A DNA stretch of 64,000 nt from Histoplasma ohiense (taxonomy: Eukaryota > Ascomycota > Eurotiomycetes > Onygenales > Ajellomycetaceae). Every line of letters begins with the position of its first letter. The stretch's first letter is position 1. The notes beneath the pieces were generated by a model. It saw nothing but the letters and a program-made list of their open reading frames with translations. It was not told the origin of the DNA and ran no database searches. Of this stretch, positions 1 through 12,742 are shown in pieces. The stretch is taken from contig JAEVHH010000001.1 of assembly GCA_017607445.1 (NCBI GenBank), positions 3,224,001 to 3,288,000 on the forward strand. Direction: 5' to 3'. Made by a program: the position numbers and the translations under genes.

Positions 1-597
1 TAGTTTCCCTTCAGAGTTCGTTATTTTTCCCTTAGTTAAGCTTCTAATATACACCGACATTTCTACTATATAGACGCCAAGGAACACCCACACGAAAATG
101 CTCCAGAGAGATGTCTATTTTTAAACAATGGTTTTATTTTGTTTGACTGCCCTGATAAGATCCACTGCTGGGATAGCAGCATACGAGTACACAATCCCCC
201 ACCTCTCTCCCTTGTCAAAAATTCCCGAGCAGTACGTATGTCAACACGCGTAACTCGCAAACCATGAATCCACTTTCTCATTGATATGAGGTTTCAAAAG
301 CAAAGGAATATGATCTCTCTCTCGTCAATGAGGTGGCCTCCGTTCAGTCAGCGAAATCCCTGCTAGGCTCTCATTTGAGCACTGTAAATGCGTTTGCTCT
401 CCTGCTTGATCGGATCTTTCTGTGCATACGTATGCGCTACACACGCGTCGCTGCGGCTAGTCATGATTCTCTCACCATTCATGCAATGCGTCCGGAGTTG
501 AGTTGGGGGTGATTTCACGATAAAAATAGTAATATCAAACAAACACGTAACACTGATGATGGAGAAGTGATCATGTAATAATGGAAAAATGTTTTTG

Positions 598-644
<47 letters not shown>

Positions 645-2782
645 AAAGGGAAAGGGAAAAACCAGAAATTTGGTTCGGTTTCCCGGGGCGGGACGGGAAG
701 GGCAATATGGGGAAAGATAAGTCGGGAAACCCCATACTTTACGATATTTTGAATTATTTGCTGTAATAAGTTAAAACAATTAAAACTAACCAAGTAATTT
801 TCGGTTATTAAGAATTTATATATTGATATATGCTAAATGTTGGTTGGCATTATCTTACTTCTTGTGGCTATGAAATTTGCAACGGCTATCCGCAGCGAGC
901 GGACTACCAGTAACAGAACCTTCTCTACCCGTCTTTCACCCCGCCGCGGGGTGATAGTTGTCGAATATGCATGGTTGCGTCAGAGTCTATGACCTGTTTG
1001 TTGTCGCCTCCATATGACACGGAGGAAGGAGGGGTAGTTGGGTTCCAAACGAGGAGTGAGAAAAAGTTGGGTTGGCGGGGTTATCGGACAATAAAACGAG
1101 TGTGTTCAACAAGGATTCTGCTGAAGTTGGATTGTCGCGCACTTCAGCAATCTGTGGAACGATTCAGATTTCTTCCACTGTGAAATACGGTATATCTGGC
1201 GGCTTTGGTAAATCTGTGGCCGTTCGCGGCGTGATTTTAATTCGCCAGGTTTTTAAGCTTCTCGGTGACTTATGAGTATCTTATTTGAAAATGTTCAAAT
1301 CCTCATATCTTGCACTCAAACTTTATCCCAGGTTAGATGAATTACTATGTCAGAATGACTTCCATTTTGCCGCATCCCCAGGCATGGCCCATGCTATGCT
1401 GCATGGATGCCCAATTCCGTTCCAACGTTCCGCCGATTGTATGGTGAGAAAAGAGCTATTGGCCTTGGGCAAAGATGTTGGTTGGAAATGTCGTCATAGT
1501 ATCCTGAGATCCCCCGCCCACCCGTTTTATGCATGTGAGGGAACGCTGCATCACTACTCACCCTATTGAACTGGGAATTAAAAGAGTATGTAGTCTGAAT
1601 AATAGCGATTTCCTATCTTGATGTCAGGTGTGGATATCATGCGGGACTGGGAATCTATTTGCCCTTGCTGTCCGTTCTTGTTCGACGAAACAACTTGAAG
1701 CCACCCAGAGGAATACTGTCAGTCCAGTATTTGCTTCTTTTGGTTGCAAATACTAGTCCTATTGCCAGGCTCGGGAGGGGGGAGGACGTGGGAGGAGAGG
1801 AGAATTAGTAGAATTTTCCATCTAGAGTTAACGCTTCAAATTTAATAAAGGCAACTCAATGCAGGATGCAGGAGAAGCCAGCGATTGATCCCGTTGATCC
1901 AAGTATTCAATGCGTGGAAATTCGGAGGGAGCACACATGTTGGGAGATCCAAAGCAGGCAAGATATTGGGGAGTGAATGCCAATATAACTATTGTCGATT
2001 CAAAGTCCGACTCCTTAGAGTTCCAGGACGAGAACAGCAGTGGTATTGAGCTTCTCTCAGTAGTATCCAGGCTGTCACTGTGCAATCCTGTACAAGTCTC
2101 CTTTGTAATCATTCCGTAAGTTGTTGCCAAAGGCTTCCAAACTTGAGATGTTAGGAGTTGAGAATGATCACGTGTGCCGATCAGCATTGGATCAGCAACC
2201 TCAACTGAACAATCCCATATCCAGCATCTATCACCATCCATCAACTTCCGCGAAAAGCTCGATAACAACCCGACCTAACGCGTTCTAGTTCTGTTGGTTA
2301 CTTGCCTGTACATGATGGATTATCTAGGTGTATATTGTCCTACCAAGCGCTTGGTTGTTTACCTCCAACTTCGGGCGTATTATATGACAGAGCTGAACGG
2401 GATGGATAGACGCGTTGATGCGATCTCACCGGACCTGGATGATGAAGCCTGGGCGATTCAACAGCCTCTGCTGCTATCACTGCAAACAAACGCTTGTCCG
2501 GCCAGTTTTACATGTATTGACTGCAGCCCATGATCCTTGGAGGGAAATGGCTACTCACCGTCAGAGACTGTACTTTCCTGCTCCTCGCCTGAGGTTGCCA
2601 AAAATGCGTCCCCGCCTCGAACATGAAATCGAGACAACACCGTTCTTCGAGTTTGTTTTTTTGTTGAGAAACACATTCCTTTCATCATAATTCTATTTCC
2701 CAATCGTGATACAGGTTTTAGCCTCAGCACAAACAGAGATAGTATAAACACAACAAGATTTCATATCCAATTTCAATCGAGT
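1..2782. other. Gene-poor 5' flank
   Basis: No gene I can support. The stretch holds a 43-bp poly-A tract at 600-642 and low-complexity AT-rich DNA. One open frame on the minus strand (2268 down to 1828, about 146 codons) has no motif I recognise and no clear splice partners, so it is not called. The last few hundred bases should contain the promoter and 5' leader of the serine-rich gene that starts at 2783. Confidence 0.6.
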
Positions 2783-5736
2783 ATGGTTTCAAGATCCAGA
2801 GCATCCAGCAGTGCTGTTAACCCTCTGAAGAGATCCAAATCTACTTCATCTATTAAGTCGCGCCGTCACATTCCTCCCATCCCAGAACTTATAAACCCTC
2901 AGGCGGTCCATTACCATGCAATGGCTGCTGCGTCAATTGCTATGCAGCGCTCCAACCAACGAAGTTCTTTGGATTTAAGAGGGTCTTGCAGTGCGTCACA
3001 CGGTGGCCGTAGCGAAGCGGACGGGTTTTCATTTCGCTCTTCCAAAGCCCGCAGTATCCGTTTCACCCCTAGTGATCGTGATACTATTAGTACTCCGAAA
3101 GAACGACCTTTGATTCAATTCCCAAGCTCTATAGCTTCCCCATGCAGCAATGGAACTGCCAGAAACGATCCCACATTCCATGCTGCGGCTGACGAGCTAA
3201 CCCCGAACATAAACGAGTTTTCTGGAATTGGAGAGAGCATTGCTTCAGCGCCGTCATCCTATCGGAAACTCCGTAAAGCTAAGTCAATGTTCTCAACCCG
3301 GAAGCGTGCGATGAAGTCGTCGGATTCGTCCTATTCACCGTTTAGATCCTCTACTTGCTCAGATAACCCCGAAATGGGCCATCTTTCCCGAGCCACACTA
3401 CGACGATCGAAGTCTTTCTTTGCCGCGGAAATAGCCCAGAAGCCAGATGGCGAAAAGCGTACAGATAGCCAGAACGCAGCAATCCAGTTAGCCCGTGAGC
3501 AATATCTACAGGAGTTACAGCAGTCAAAGCGAAATGATGGGTCGGCATCTATTCTTAGTGGGAGAGGACGGCACCAATCGAGGCCCTTTAGAAAATCCCT
3601 TAGATCCTCTAGCGGATGGGATGCTGAAAATGAAATTCCAGTCGCTACTCAGCCTATAAAACCCAGTGTAATTTACCCAAGTAAGACCCTTCGAAACTCA
3701 AAGTCGAGGATCTTTTCATTGTCGATCAAGAATGGCCTAAAGAGGATATTTGGACGCTCGATGGCACAAGAGGAAAGATATGCACCCACGGTGCAGCGCA
3801 AGCATGCATTAGGATTGAGTGATTATATCAGTTCAGAATCTGGAGGTAAGTTTTAACCCCCGGAATCCGCTGTACTTGGCTATTGAAGAATTCTAACCCC
3901 CATACAGGACCGGCGAGCATTGGCAATCGGCCAGCTAGTATCAGGACGATGAAGAGCTCGGACAGTTTTGGCACGTTAAGCTCCCGCGCAACCAGTTGGA
4001 CAGATTCGACCGCTGCCAACATTACGGCTACTAGAGATGCTGTATCGGAGAGAAATAGACTTTCTATTATTCAAGAGAACGGCGTCCCACCTGATTCCAC
4101 CCCTTCCCGGCTGTCTTTCCATTACAACGATGGATACTCAGTCTTCCGGAAGCCTTTGTATCCCGGACGCAGCGGTAATAATGCTTTTAATGCAGTGGAC
4201 AGCCAGCGGGTGTACTCTGCCTTAGTGAGACATATTGACGAGTCCCACCGCCAAGATGAAGGCGACAGGGCCCCAAGAGCAGGAACTGCCCGGGGATCGA
4301 TATATAGTCCTTCGTCGTCAATATACTCACATCGCCCAACGAACACCATTCGGCATATACCTAGCGAGGCGTCTATGCGAACCATCAGGGCGATACCTCC
4401 AGCGTGGGGCCTATCTCCAAGTTCACGAAGCCAGATATCGGTAGGCTCGAGCTACCGTAGAGAGGCACTTGCTATTACCCCCCAAGAAATTGCTCAGCGT
4501 AACGAAAACATGAGTCGCTATCATTCAGTGGAATCGCTCCATCGGTCAAAATCGTCACTTTGTCAACCTAGCCGGCAAAAGCGATCCGAAATTCCGAACC
4601 CGCTAGTCCCGCCCCGATTTTCCTCCTATGAACACGTGATAGACTCAGACGATGACATCGAAAGTGTGATCGTATCACGGCCGAGTGATATTGCGCGATC
4701 TTGTGTCTCTCCAAGTGTGTATTCAAGGACGACCAGCGGGGATACACCAAGGCATTTTGGAAACAGGAGAGACTTGAGTTTTTCGGAATCTAGCGATGAA
4801 CGAGGTACGGTTACTATCCTTGCCAGTGAGAGACTACCATATAAGCCAAATGATTCCGGAGGCTATACCTGCAGCGACAGCAAAATTAGGGGTAGCGCCG
4901 AGTGGAAATCATGGATGAGCTCTCAAATGGACCTTTTGGATGCTACCCCTGAGAACTACGCAAAGATCCAATATGTTAAGTCCCCTAACACTCATTACCG
5001 GGAAATGACGGAAATTCATGGCGAGTTGAAGGATGGAAACCCTGAAGCATCGTACACCATGCCCCAAACAAATGAATCTATTACTGCAGAGCCACCTGAA
5101 GGACCATCATCCCTTGGTGTTGACCAAAGGCAGCCGCTAGTAGAATTAAAGTCATTTACACAAAATAATTTTTCACGACCCCTCCGCCTATCTCCTGATA
5201 TACCCATCTCCATTTCTCTCCCAGCCGTTCAAAAACCATCTGTTGTCGCCAGATCGGAATCCGCCCATAGTGTTCATATAGCCCCCGACGTTGATCCTGA
5301 CAGGTCTACTCCAACCGACGCTGTGCTTCCGAGAAATGCGTCAAGAAGCCCAAGCGCTTCTCTATTGGCTTATGAGAAGCCCGAATGCCTGGACCTTGCC
5401 ACAGTGCCAGTTACACCCACGAGACTCCCAAAAGCTATCCAGAGCACTATTTCTCTCCGCAATCACAGTGGAAAAGATAGCCCGACCAGGCGACTCAGCG
5501 ATCCTAGAAAATTGGCACCAACAGTCAATTTTAGCTCTGTTCGCAACAGGAGAGACAATGTCCGAGTGACCAATGAGAACTCAAGGGGGAGCAGAGTACC
5601 TACTAAGAGCAACTTGCCAGAGTTAGGAGATATTCATTCGACAATTAGTAGCAAACGCATGGTGGATATATTCTTGAGTCAGAGACGGCGTCAGATGGGC
5701 GGAGCAGAGAGAGGCACAGAGCACGCTTTTATCTAG
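2783..5736 (+). CDS. Serine-rich conserved hypothetical protein (two exons)
   Basis: Two exons, 2783-3845 and 3908-5736, are joined by a 62-bp intron with a GTAAGT donor and an ACAG acceptor. The phase matches (one base carried over), giving 963 residues. The ATG at 2783 is the first in frame. The N-terminus is basic and serine-rich (KRSKSTSSIKSRRH), followed by an Ala-rich stretch (HYHAMAAASIAMQRS) that I remember in serine-rich proteins of other Eurotiomycetes; that is an impression, not a search result. The rest is low complexity: many S/R/T residues, repeated RRSKSF-like and SYRK-like basic patches that could be phosphorylation sites, and no transmembrane segment or enzymatic motif. It is probably largely disordered, and the function is unknown. 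It has no close partner; the next gene is 1.3 kb downstream on the same strand. Confidence 0.85.
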
Positions 5737-7021
5737 CCCTAGGACTATTCCCTCAACTCTATACCAACTTGCTGTTCCTGCCATCAAACAACATGTTTTT
5801 GTACATTTCTCTATTTGACCGATAGGGGATTCTTATTGGCATCGTTTTAATGCCTTCATCTTCAACGTACACGGCTCTCCTATCCATGCCTGCCTATTTT
5901 ATCCTCCCTACCAATTTATTCTGTTTGGGTATTCCTCTTTCTGAAATATGGGGGAATACATGCACTTCTTCCTTATATAATCATGTCTCTCTTTCAAAAA
6001 TGCTGGAAGATATGCACTCTTTTCAACTTAGCATTACCGAATTTGATATGTCAGTTATCGTGTATTGCATTGCATTGTTCAGGGTACCAAAACTTTTTTG
6101 GGGGGAATTGGGAGGGGAGGGGTGTTGTCAGATTATTATGCTAGTTTCATTCTTCTGGAATCAGGTTATATATGATTTATCACTAACCAGTCTATTTATT
6201 TTGTATCTTTCTTCCTTTCCTTTTGATCATGATATGATGTTACTGAGTTCAACGTCCAAATGGGTTAGTCAGCAAACACTCTCCCTCCAAAATTTCCCCC
6301 GAACCTTGCAAGGATCTACTTATATGGGATATTGCAGCCCGGTTTGTTCGCTGTGGGCAATCACAATATGTGATGAGAACCACCATGATATTCTTGGTGA
6401 TGATACGTTGCTGTTACAATGTGTCCCTACAATATTATTACCAATCGCTCTCTACATCATGCGTTCCCGAAATGGACATTTCTCTGGCATCTATACTCCC
6501 AAGTAGGACAAAGTACGCCTGAGTAGCGTCCGCCTACGCTTTTGTCGTCATTCATTTAAAAGATGCTTTTCGGCAAGGTTTACTCTCCAACGGTTTCCAA
6601 TTTGGAAACCATAGTCAAGGCGAGGCGTCTATTACGCCTCTCACGGGGTGTGAACCTTGTTCAATATGACGTTAAAATATGCTTCAAATTGTAAAGCTCG
6701 CGCCTTGAGCTCCTTATTTGCGACGTCTCTATCTCTTCTTTCCTTCGCTCCGTCTTCTCTTTTACCCCTATTGAACCTCGAGTACTTTTCTGTCAAGAAC
6801 GATCATTTCGATCTTTGCTCAAACCAGTTCTTTCCATCACTGCAGCTCTACCGAGATCTCGACAGCTCTTCCCGCGCATAGTTCTGTCAACTCATTCATT
6901 CTTGCTGTCTTTATAAAGGAGCCTTGACTGAGAACTGGGAGTCGCACCTCCCCTCCCCCCCCGGTATCCAACAGTAACGAAAGGAAAAGAGAGAAACTAT
7001 ACGGAGCAAGGTGCGATTCAA
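5737..7021. other. Intergenic, 3' region of serine-rich gene and promoter of membrane protein
   Basis: AT-rich and T-rich DNA with an open frame at 5850-6506. Its predicted protein is of untranslated-region quality, full of F, L, S and C with no motif, so I treat it as chance. Pyrimidine-rich sequence at 6710-6880 and a C-run near 6950 probably belong to the promoter and leader of the gene starting at 7022. Confidence 0.5.
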
Positions 7022-8091
7022 ATGTCCAATTCAATCATCGCTGGTAGGTCCTCCCCCATATTATGAGAGCCCAGATGGGTAATAACATGCTCGCAAAAGT
7101 AGGAAGCGCAACCATGTGGCTGATATTATGGCCCGTGGTTTTCTGGGTAACCGCCTTTGTGTTTGCCAGCTCGCTATTTTACATCCGACACATGTTTGAA
7201 ATGCCCCGTACCGAAGCTCTGTTGAGCGTCCTCTTTGCACTTCTGAACGCTATGGTTATTGTGCTACTTGGCTACCAATGGGTCTCCAACGAGCTTGACT
7301 TCGACAAACTCAACCGGCAATATCCCCATATCATCAATACCCAGTGCATCGTCTCGCATGCTATATTGTTCTCATTCGTCGGACTTGCCATCATCGGTTG
7401 TGCTAGCTACCTTTTCGCCAAAAGGACCTCATCCAACCACAACCGCCACGTCGACAACAGCAGAACCCAACTACTCTTATGCGCCTTTACTATTGGCGCC
7501 GCTTGGATGGCTACATGCCCTTCCTCGCAAGCAAGAGAGCGCCAAGCTGAGTTCAAAGCATTACTCGATATGGGAAAATATGAGGAATTACACACCAGCC
7601 TTCGTCGTCTTGCCGACCTCCATATTTGCCTAGCAGTACTCGCGTGGCTTTTGACGTATTGGGGCTTGTACGCGTTTGCTAGAGGGGTATACACTATGAA
7701 ATCCCTTGTGTTGGACTGCTTTTTCCGCCCCTCTCGATTCCGGCGCAGAATATCCGTTCCAGGTTATCTGTCACACGCTCATCACAGGGATGAATACGGC
7801 GATCTCGAGGCGGAATTCTTCGACAACAGGGCTCTTGTCGAGCTGAAAGCGTTTGACCAGCACCCTACGGTTCGTCCGGAGGCAAATGCCGCATCCCACG
7901 CCTCAAGACGCGAGTTAGGATCCCCAGATGCGAGAGAGGATGTAACGCTACCCCCTCTAGCATTCCTGCGGGAGAAAGGTTTGTCGCCAAGCATGGTCTC
8001 GGTAGACACCTTCGATCTCGAAGTGCCGCAGACAACCCCAGTGTTTGAGACTGGGCGGTTGTCCAATAACCTAAACAGAGACAGCACGTAA
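7022..8091 (+). CDS. Five-helix integral membrane protein, unknown function
   Basis: I join a 22-nt first exon (7022-7043, reading MSNSIIA) to 7100-8091 across a 56-bp intron with GTAGGT donor, TAATAAC-like branch site and AAAG acceptor. The phase fits and gives 337 residues. Reading from the in-frame ATG at 7063 would instead add a short odd N-terminus. Five hydrophobic segments are visible: WLILWPVVFWVTAFVF, LLSVLFALLNAMVIVLLGY, AILFSFVGLAIIGCASYLF, LLLCAFTIGAAWMA and LHICLAVLAWLLTYWGLYAF. A polar cytosolic-type tail of about 120 residues follows. The charged loop between helices 4 and 5 (RERQAEFKALLDMGKYEEL) is amphipathic. I do not recognise the family; no transporter or enzyme signature is evident. 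The stop codon lies inside a perfect GTAAGT donor at 8088, so a further small 3' exon is possible. Confidence 0.7.
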
Positions 8092-8204
8092 GTAGTTGTA
8101 CATCAAATCATGTCGTTATGAGGAAATTCGTTAAAATTTGTTCTGATCTTCTGGAGGATATATATATTTTCACGCAAGCTATATAAACAGAGTTTTGGCG
8201 CAGG

Positions 8205-8242
<38 letters not shown>

Positions 8243-9567
8243 GATTTTTGGGAACTCATGGAGGAAAATAAACATTCTCTTTTAGTCGAGACAGGAAAAT
8301 ATTGCAGGGTTAAATCATCGTTTCGGAGAGAATATATCAAGGCATCGCCGTTAATTTAAATACAAAGTGTTAACTATACAAGATAAGATCAAGTAAACTG
8401 AAGAGGTCATCCATAACCTTGTCCGCAGTCTCCTGTATAATGAACAGAGTTTTTGATGTCAACCGGTACACAATAAAATAAACATTTTTGACGACACTTA
8501 TTGCATGTGGCCATGACTCCTCCTGAGGGTTTTCGATTGATGAAGGGGCCTCATACGAGATGGGGGGACGGTGAGAGGGAGCGAAGGTACTGTACAATTT
8601 ACTGACTAGTAAGTAGTACTACTAGTACAGTACATAAAACAAACATTCCTCCTCTGTCTGGATTTGTGATAGTATGAGAGGCTGGTGCAGAATGGATCTT
8701 CACAGTCGCAATGATTGAACACCCTAGATAGCAACAATAACAATAATAATATCAAGTTGATGGCCAACAAATAACATAGAAATAAAAATGATAAGAAATC
8801 ATGAAATGATAGTTAGTAATAAGATAGTAATGACAACTATTTAATTAATCAAAATGTGAAAAAAAAAAAAAACAGCCCCGATTCCCAAATTCCCAATACT
8901 TTGAATAGAAGCAAGGGATGAATAGATAAATAAATTGAACCTAGACAGAAACATAATAGAAAGGAAAGGGAAAAAAAAGAAACAGAAAAGAAGGAAAGAA
9001 TTAATGTAATATACTCTTGCTCTCTCCATCCATCATTTTTCTCTAGTATTATTCATTCCTCTGGTCAGCGTCCAAATGCAAAAGAAACCTTACTAGGTTA
9101 CTCTATTAACCTAAAAACTTACAAATGATAAATCCCTTTCTTCTCATCACTGTTTCTCCTGCATGCATATACTAGTTGTGAAGTACGGAGTACATGATTA
9201 TTATATCCAGAATCTAACTAAAGAATAATAGAAACGAAAAGAAGAGAGAGGTAAAAAAGGAGGGGAAGAGAGAAAAGAGAAAGTTTGATTGTTTCAATAT
9301 TATAACACACCAAAAAAAAAAAATAAAAATAAAGAAAATAAAGATATCGGCTAAGGGATAATTTCTGGTAATGCTCAACACTGCAATGACAAAAAGGAAG
9401 GATTATTATTTAGAAATAGAAAAAGGAGTGCAATGAGAAGCGCAACAGTCAAAAAGGAAGTCAAATTTAAACAAAACAGACACGATGCCAAAAAAAAAAA
9501 AAAAAAAGGGGGCAAAAAAAGATTCGGATCGAATCGAATTGAAATAACAAAGTCCCCAGCAAAGTTT

Positions 9568-9600
<33 letters not shown>

Positions 9601-9709
9601 TTCAAAAAAAAAAAAAAAAAAAAGGAGAGAGGAGGTCGTCAATACTGTTTGTAGTTTGGGGGTAAGTTTTATCTAACAGTCTCCAGTCTCTCCCCCTTTC
9701 CTGCTCAAA
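8092..9709. other. Intergenic between convergent genes, low complexity
   Basis: No gene seen. It contains a 33-bp poly-A tract at 8208-8240, two GTACWGTAC words (8587-8595 and 8625-8633), A/G-rich DNA around 9230-9340, and at 9571-9620 a CT repeat running into a TA repeat and then poly-A. The two flanking genes converge here, so both 3' untranslated regions should lie within it. Confidence 0.6.
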
Positions 9710-10879
9710 TCACTCGCAGTAATTCGCAGGGAAACTTCCTTTTACACCCTTGAGTTCCCCCTCCCACCAATCATCCGTACTATCCGTCCTCTTAAGCACG
9801 CGTATGCGATCGCCTTCTCGAAAAGCAAGATCCCCCGACCCCTGCCCGGGGAAGTCATAGAGGGCTGTCACGAAAACGGCAGGGCTGGACGCTGAGCGCG
9901 GGGGTGGTGGGGGAGGTTTCTTTTTTGCCACAGCAGCAGCTATCTGTGTCATGCCCAGAGATGACACAGCGCCAGCGGAACTGTGCCCGGACGACGACGG
10001 TTGCCGTTCGCGGCTGAAATAGTCCACCCGCGGCCCTGCGGGGGAATACCCGGTTGGAGGAATGCTTGGGGCTGGTATGGTAGAGTAATCTTGGATCTCC
10101 GGGGAGTATTTGGGTTTCGTGGAGGACGAATATGTTGTGTTTGGTGAGTGGCCATTGGCGTTGCCGTTTAGTCGAGGCTTTGATTCGAGGACGGGGGATG
10201 GCGCGCGGATGCGGATGGGGGAGACGGATGGTTTGCGGATGGCTGGTTGGTTGCTGTTGGTGCGGCGGGCGTTCAACCCGTTTGCGAACGAGCCGTTCCT
10301 GTGTTCGTCTGACGTTCTGGGTTGCCGGGAAGGTCTGCGGTGGGAGAGGCAGGTAATGGTTTCTACTTCGCGAAGGGCGGGGGAGATATCCCGTTCCCAG
10401 GTTTGGATTACCAGGTCCATTGCGGGTGGAGGGGAGGGAAAGTTCTCCTGTTCGCAGTAGTTGTGGAGGGTCGTGTAGTAGAGTGCGAGAAGGGTGTTTT
10501 GGATATCAATTTGTGCAGCTAGAAGGTGAGGAAGGATGGAGAATGTGGCGGTGATTAATGGCGGGAGATGGGCGCGAAGATGGTCGTCCGCAGCACTATA
10601 TTCCTGTTATGATATTCAGTGTTCCGTGTTCAGGAGCTGTATGTTTGAAGGGGGGCGTTGTTTATCTATGTACGGACATCCTTTGCTCTGCTCAAGTCTA
10701 TTTCAGCCTTTGCCAATGCTGCATTGTCTCTATCCGAACGCTTCGTCTTCTTTCGTGAGGTGTCCACTCGGTTTTGATATCGTTCAAAATCCAACTAGAA
10801 TGGAAAAGCTGTCAGTATTAAGGGATGACGGGAGGAAAACGGTTATGGCTATTATTCAAAACGGGCATGTGTATATATG

Positions 10880-10913
<34 letters not shown>

Positions 10914-11497
10914 GCACGGACGGACCTTCTTATCATCACGTTTCTTAATGATCTTTTTAAACGGCTGGAGGTAGTCCTTCGCGTCCATTGCGGGCTTGAT
11001 CATTCTCTCATCCACGCTGTTAATTTCCGTCAGAAGTTCCGTCTTCAATTCCTCATACACCTCTTGCAGTCGAGCAGTCCTTGCAAGCGTAGCCTCTGGA
11101 GTTTCTGCTGGGGGCCGGGGGGAGGGCTCTGAGGAACCCACTATAGGGTTGTAAAGGGATTCGAATTCCTGGACCATTCGGGACTGATAAGTGAGGATGG
11201 CCATCCAGGCGTCGCGCCATGCTTTGCTAGAGTCGATTACCTATGCCCAAAAGAAAGAGCAATCAATTGTCAGAGCACGTCTTTTCTGATCTCTTATATG
11301 CCTTCCCGTCTGTCTGTATTCACATCCATTTCCTATCCGGCTCAGAAAGAGGAGAGATAGAGGAGAGGAAAATATTTCTCGCATACCCTTGCCAGCAGTT
11401 TGTCAGCATCGTCAAAATCCTTCAGCAAAACGGAGACCTGGCTGTCGTCCGCAGACCGCTTCATAAACTTCCCAAACTGCCTGTGTACCGAATTCAT
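9710..11497 (-). CDS. BAR-SH3 domain protein (Mug137-like)
   Basis: Four exons on the minus strand: 11497-11387, 11240-10926, 10794-10678 and 10603-9710. All junctions keep phase 0 and together give 478 residues. Exons 1-4 build an N-terminal BAR domain of about 240 residues (start MNSVHRQFGKFMKRSADD; later ERMIKPAMDAKDYLQPFKK and LALYYTTLHNYCEQENFP). A disordered Ser/Pro linker follows, with a PPPPPP run. A C-terminal SH3 domain of about 55 residues has the ALYDF, WWEGEL and FPANYCE signatures. The BAR plus single C-terminal SH3 layout and the start sequence differ from Rvs167 and resemble the fungal Mug137 group; that assignment is from memory. BAR proteins sense or form membrane curvature, and SH3 domains recruit proline-rich partners, usually at actin or endocytic sites. 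The gene is divergent from the DUF2439 gene. Confidence 0.88.
10879..10911. repeat. (TA)n microsatellite inside an intron
   Basis: An uninterrupted TA dinucleotide run lies inside intron 2 (10795-10925) of the BAR-SH3 gene, near its donor end. It is directly visible and likely length-polymorphic. Confidence 0.9.
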
Positions 11498-12742
11498 GGT
11501 GATTCAGTTTGGCGGAACTTGCAGGACGCTGAGCACGAGAGTCAATTCGAGGCGCACGTTGGGGTGGATCTCAGGGAGTTGAAGTCTCGGTCAATGAGGG
11601 CGGAGGGCGGAAGGCGAAGGGCGAAGGGAGATGAAAAGGAGAGAAAACGGGGAGAGTGGAATTCGCCAAAATGTGCATGTATAGGAACGCAAGCTGCGTC
11701 TTGAGGCGAGGAGGCAGTGGAGGTGGAGGAGGTGGCGGAGGAAGGAGGAAGGAGGAAGGAGGAAGGTTTGAACGTGAAGCAGTTGAAGTGGGTGCAACAG
11801 GCTGCGTCACCAATTGCAGATCCCTGCAGCCGGGTCTCTCTGTTTCAGCGTTGGAGGACAGTGACAACACTGGAGAGGGAGAGGGAGAGGGAGAGGGAGA
11901 GGGAGAACAAGAACGAGAGGGAGAGACAGAGGGAGAACAAGAACGAGAACGATTGACAGACGACGGACAGGAGAGCATCGAGCATCAGCCGCAGAAATCG
12001 AACTCCTGCGCCCCGCGAGCCGCAATGAGAGGAATCAGCCTCATCCCATGGCCATGCAGGCAAAAATACAACACTGGAGACGACACGCAACAGCGGCGGA
12101 ACCTTGGCAAGGCCTGGGCTGGCAATCGGTGGGACAGACGTTGAACATTGTTAGTCATCTCAATAAGTTATTGACTTAAGTTGGTTAACTAGTTAATTAA
12201 TTCCACATAGTTGACATCTGTCACTACAGATCTGTATAGACAAAATAGATATTCGGGCTTGGTTTGATACCAGTACATACATGCCTTCCCAGCCTACGGT
12301 GCTCCGTGTACAGGAGGATAACTATGTACAGTACATGTACATGTATGTATGTATGTACAGTACATGGGAATATTTCTAGCCCCCAATGGCTCGGAAATAT
12401 ACCTTCATCCGGGTACTGGTACTTTCATTTCGTTGAGCACGCCCGTTTATCCCAGGTACCAGTACATCTGGACTCCCTCCCAGGAGGCCTAGATTTATTT
12501 GCTCATCAACCCTGCTGAGTCAGCGCCGTCACGTCTTCCCGGTTTCTTGTTCTCGACATCCAAGAATCGATCCTACTGCCATCGCACTCAACGTGTGAAA
12601 TGGGCTGATGGAGACGTGGGGACGGACTGCAGTCGGTGGAGAAGGACATTAAGTCAAAACCCAGCCAGATCCAGCTGGACTATAGTGGTGGCTCTGTCCT
12701 GGGTCCGTCCCTCAGAGGATGTGTCCATTCTTCCCCGTCATC
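11498..12742. promoter_or_regulatory. Bidirectional intergenic region between BAR-SH3 and DUF2439 genes
   Basis: About 1.2 kb separates the two divergent start codons, so it must carry both promoters. It contains a purine-rich GGAGG/GAAGGA block (11700-11765), a GAGAGG hexanucleotide array (about 11871-11907), two GTACAGTAC words (12326-12334 and 12355-12363) and a GTAT run between them. Open frames here are produced by these repeats and are not called as genes. Confidence 0.6.
11871..11907. repeat. (GAGAGG)n simple repeat
   Basis: About six tandem copies of GAGAGG/GAGGGA are visible, followed by related imperfect copies up to about 11960, in the shared promoter region. Confidence 0.85.

Noticed and set aside
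1828..2268. Minus-strand open frame of about 146 codons
   Set aside because: No start context, motif or splice partners; composition does not separate it from chance open frames, and it may at best be an old fragment.
5850..6506. 218-codon open frame on the plus strand
   Set aside because: Hydrophobic, Cys/Phe-rich residues typical of translated T-rich 3' sequence, with no motif; it lies right after the serine-rich gene.
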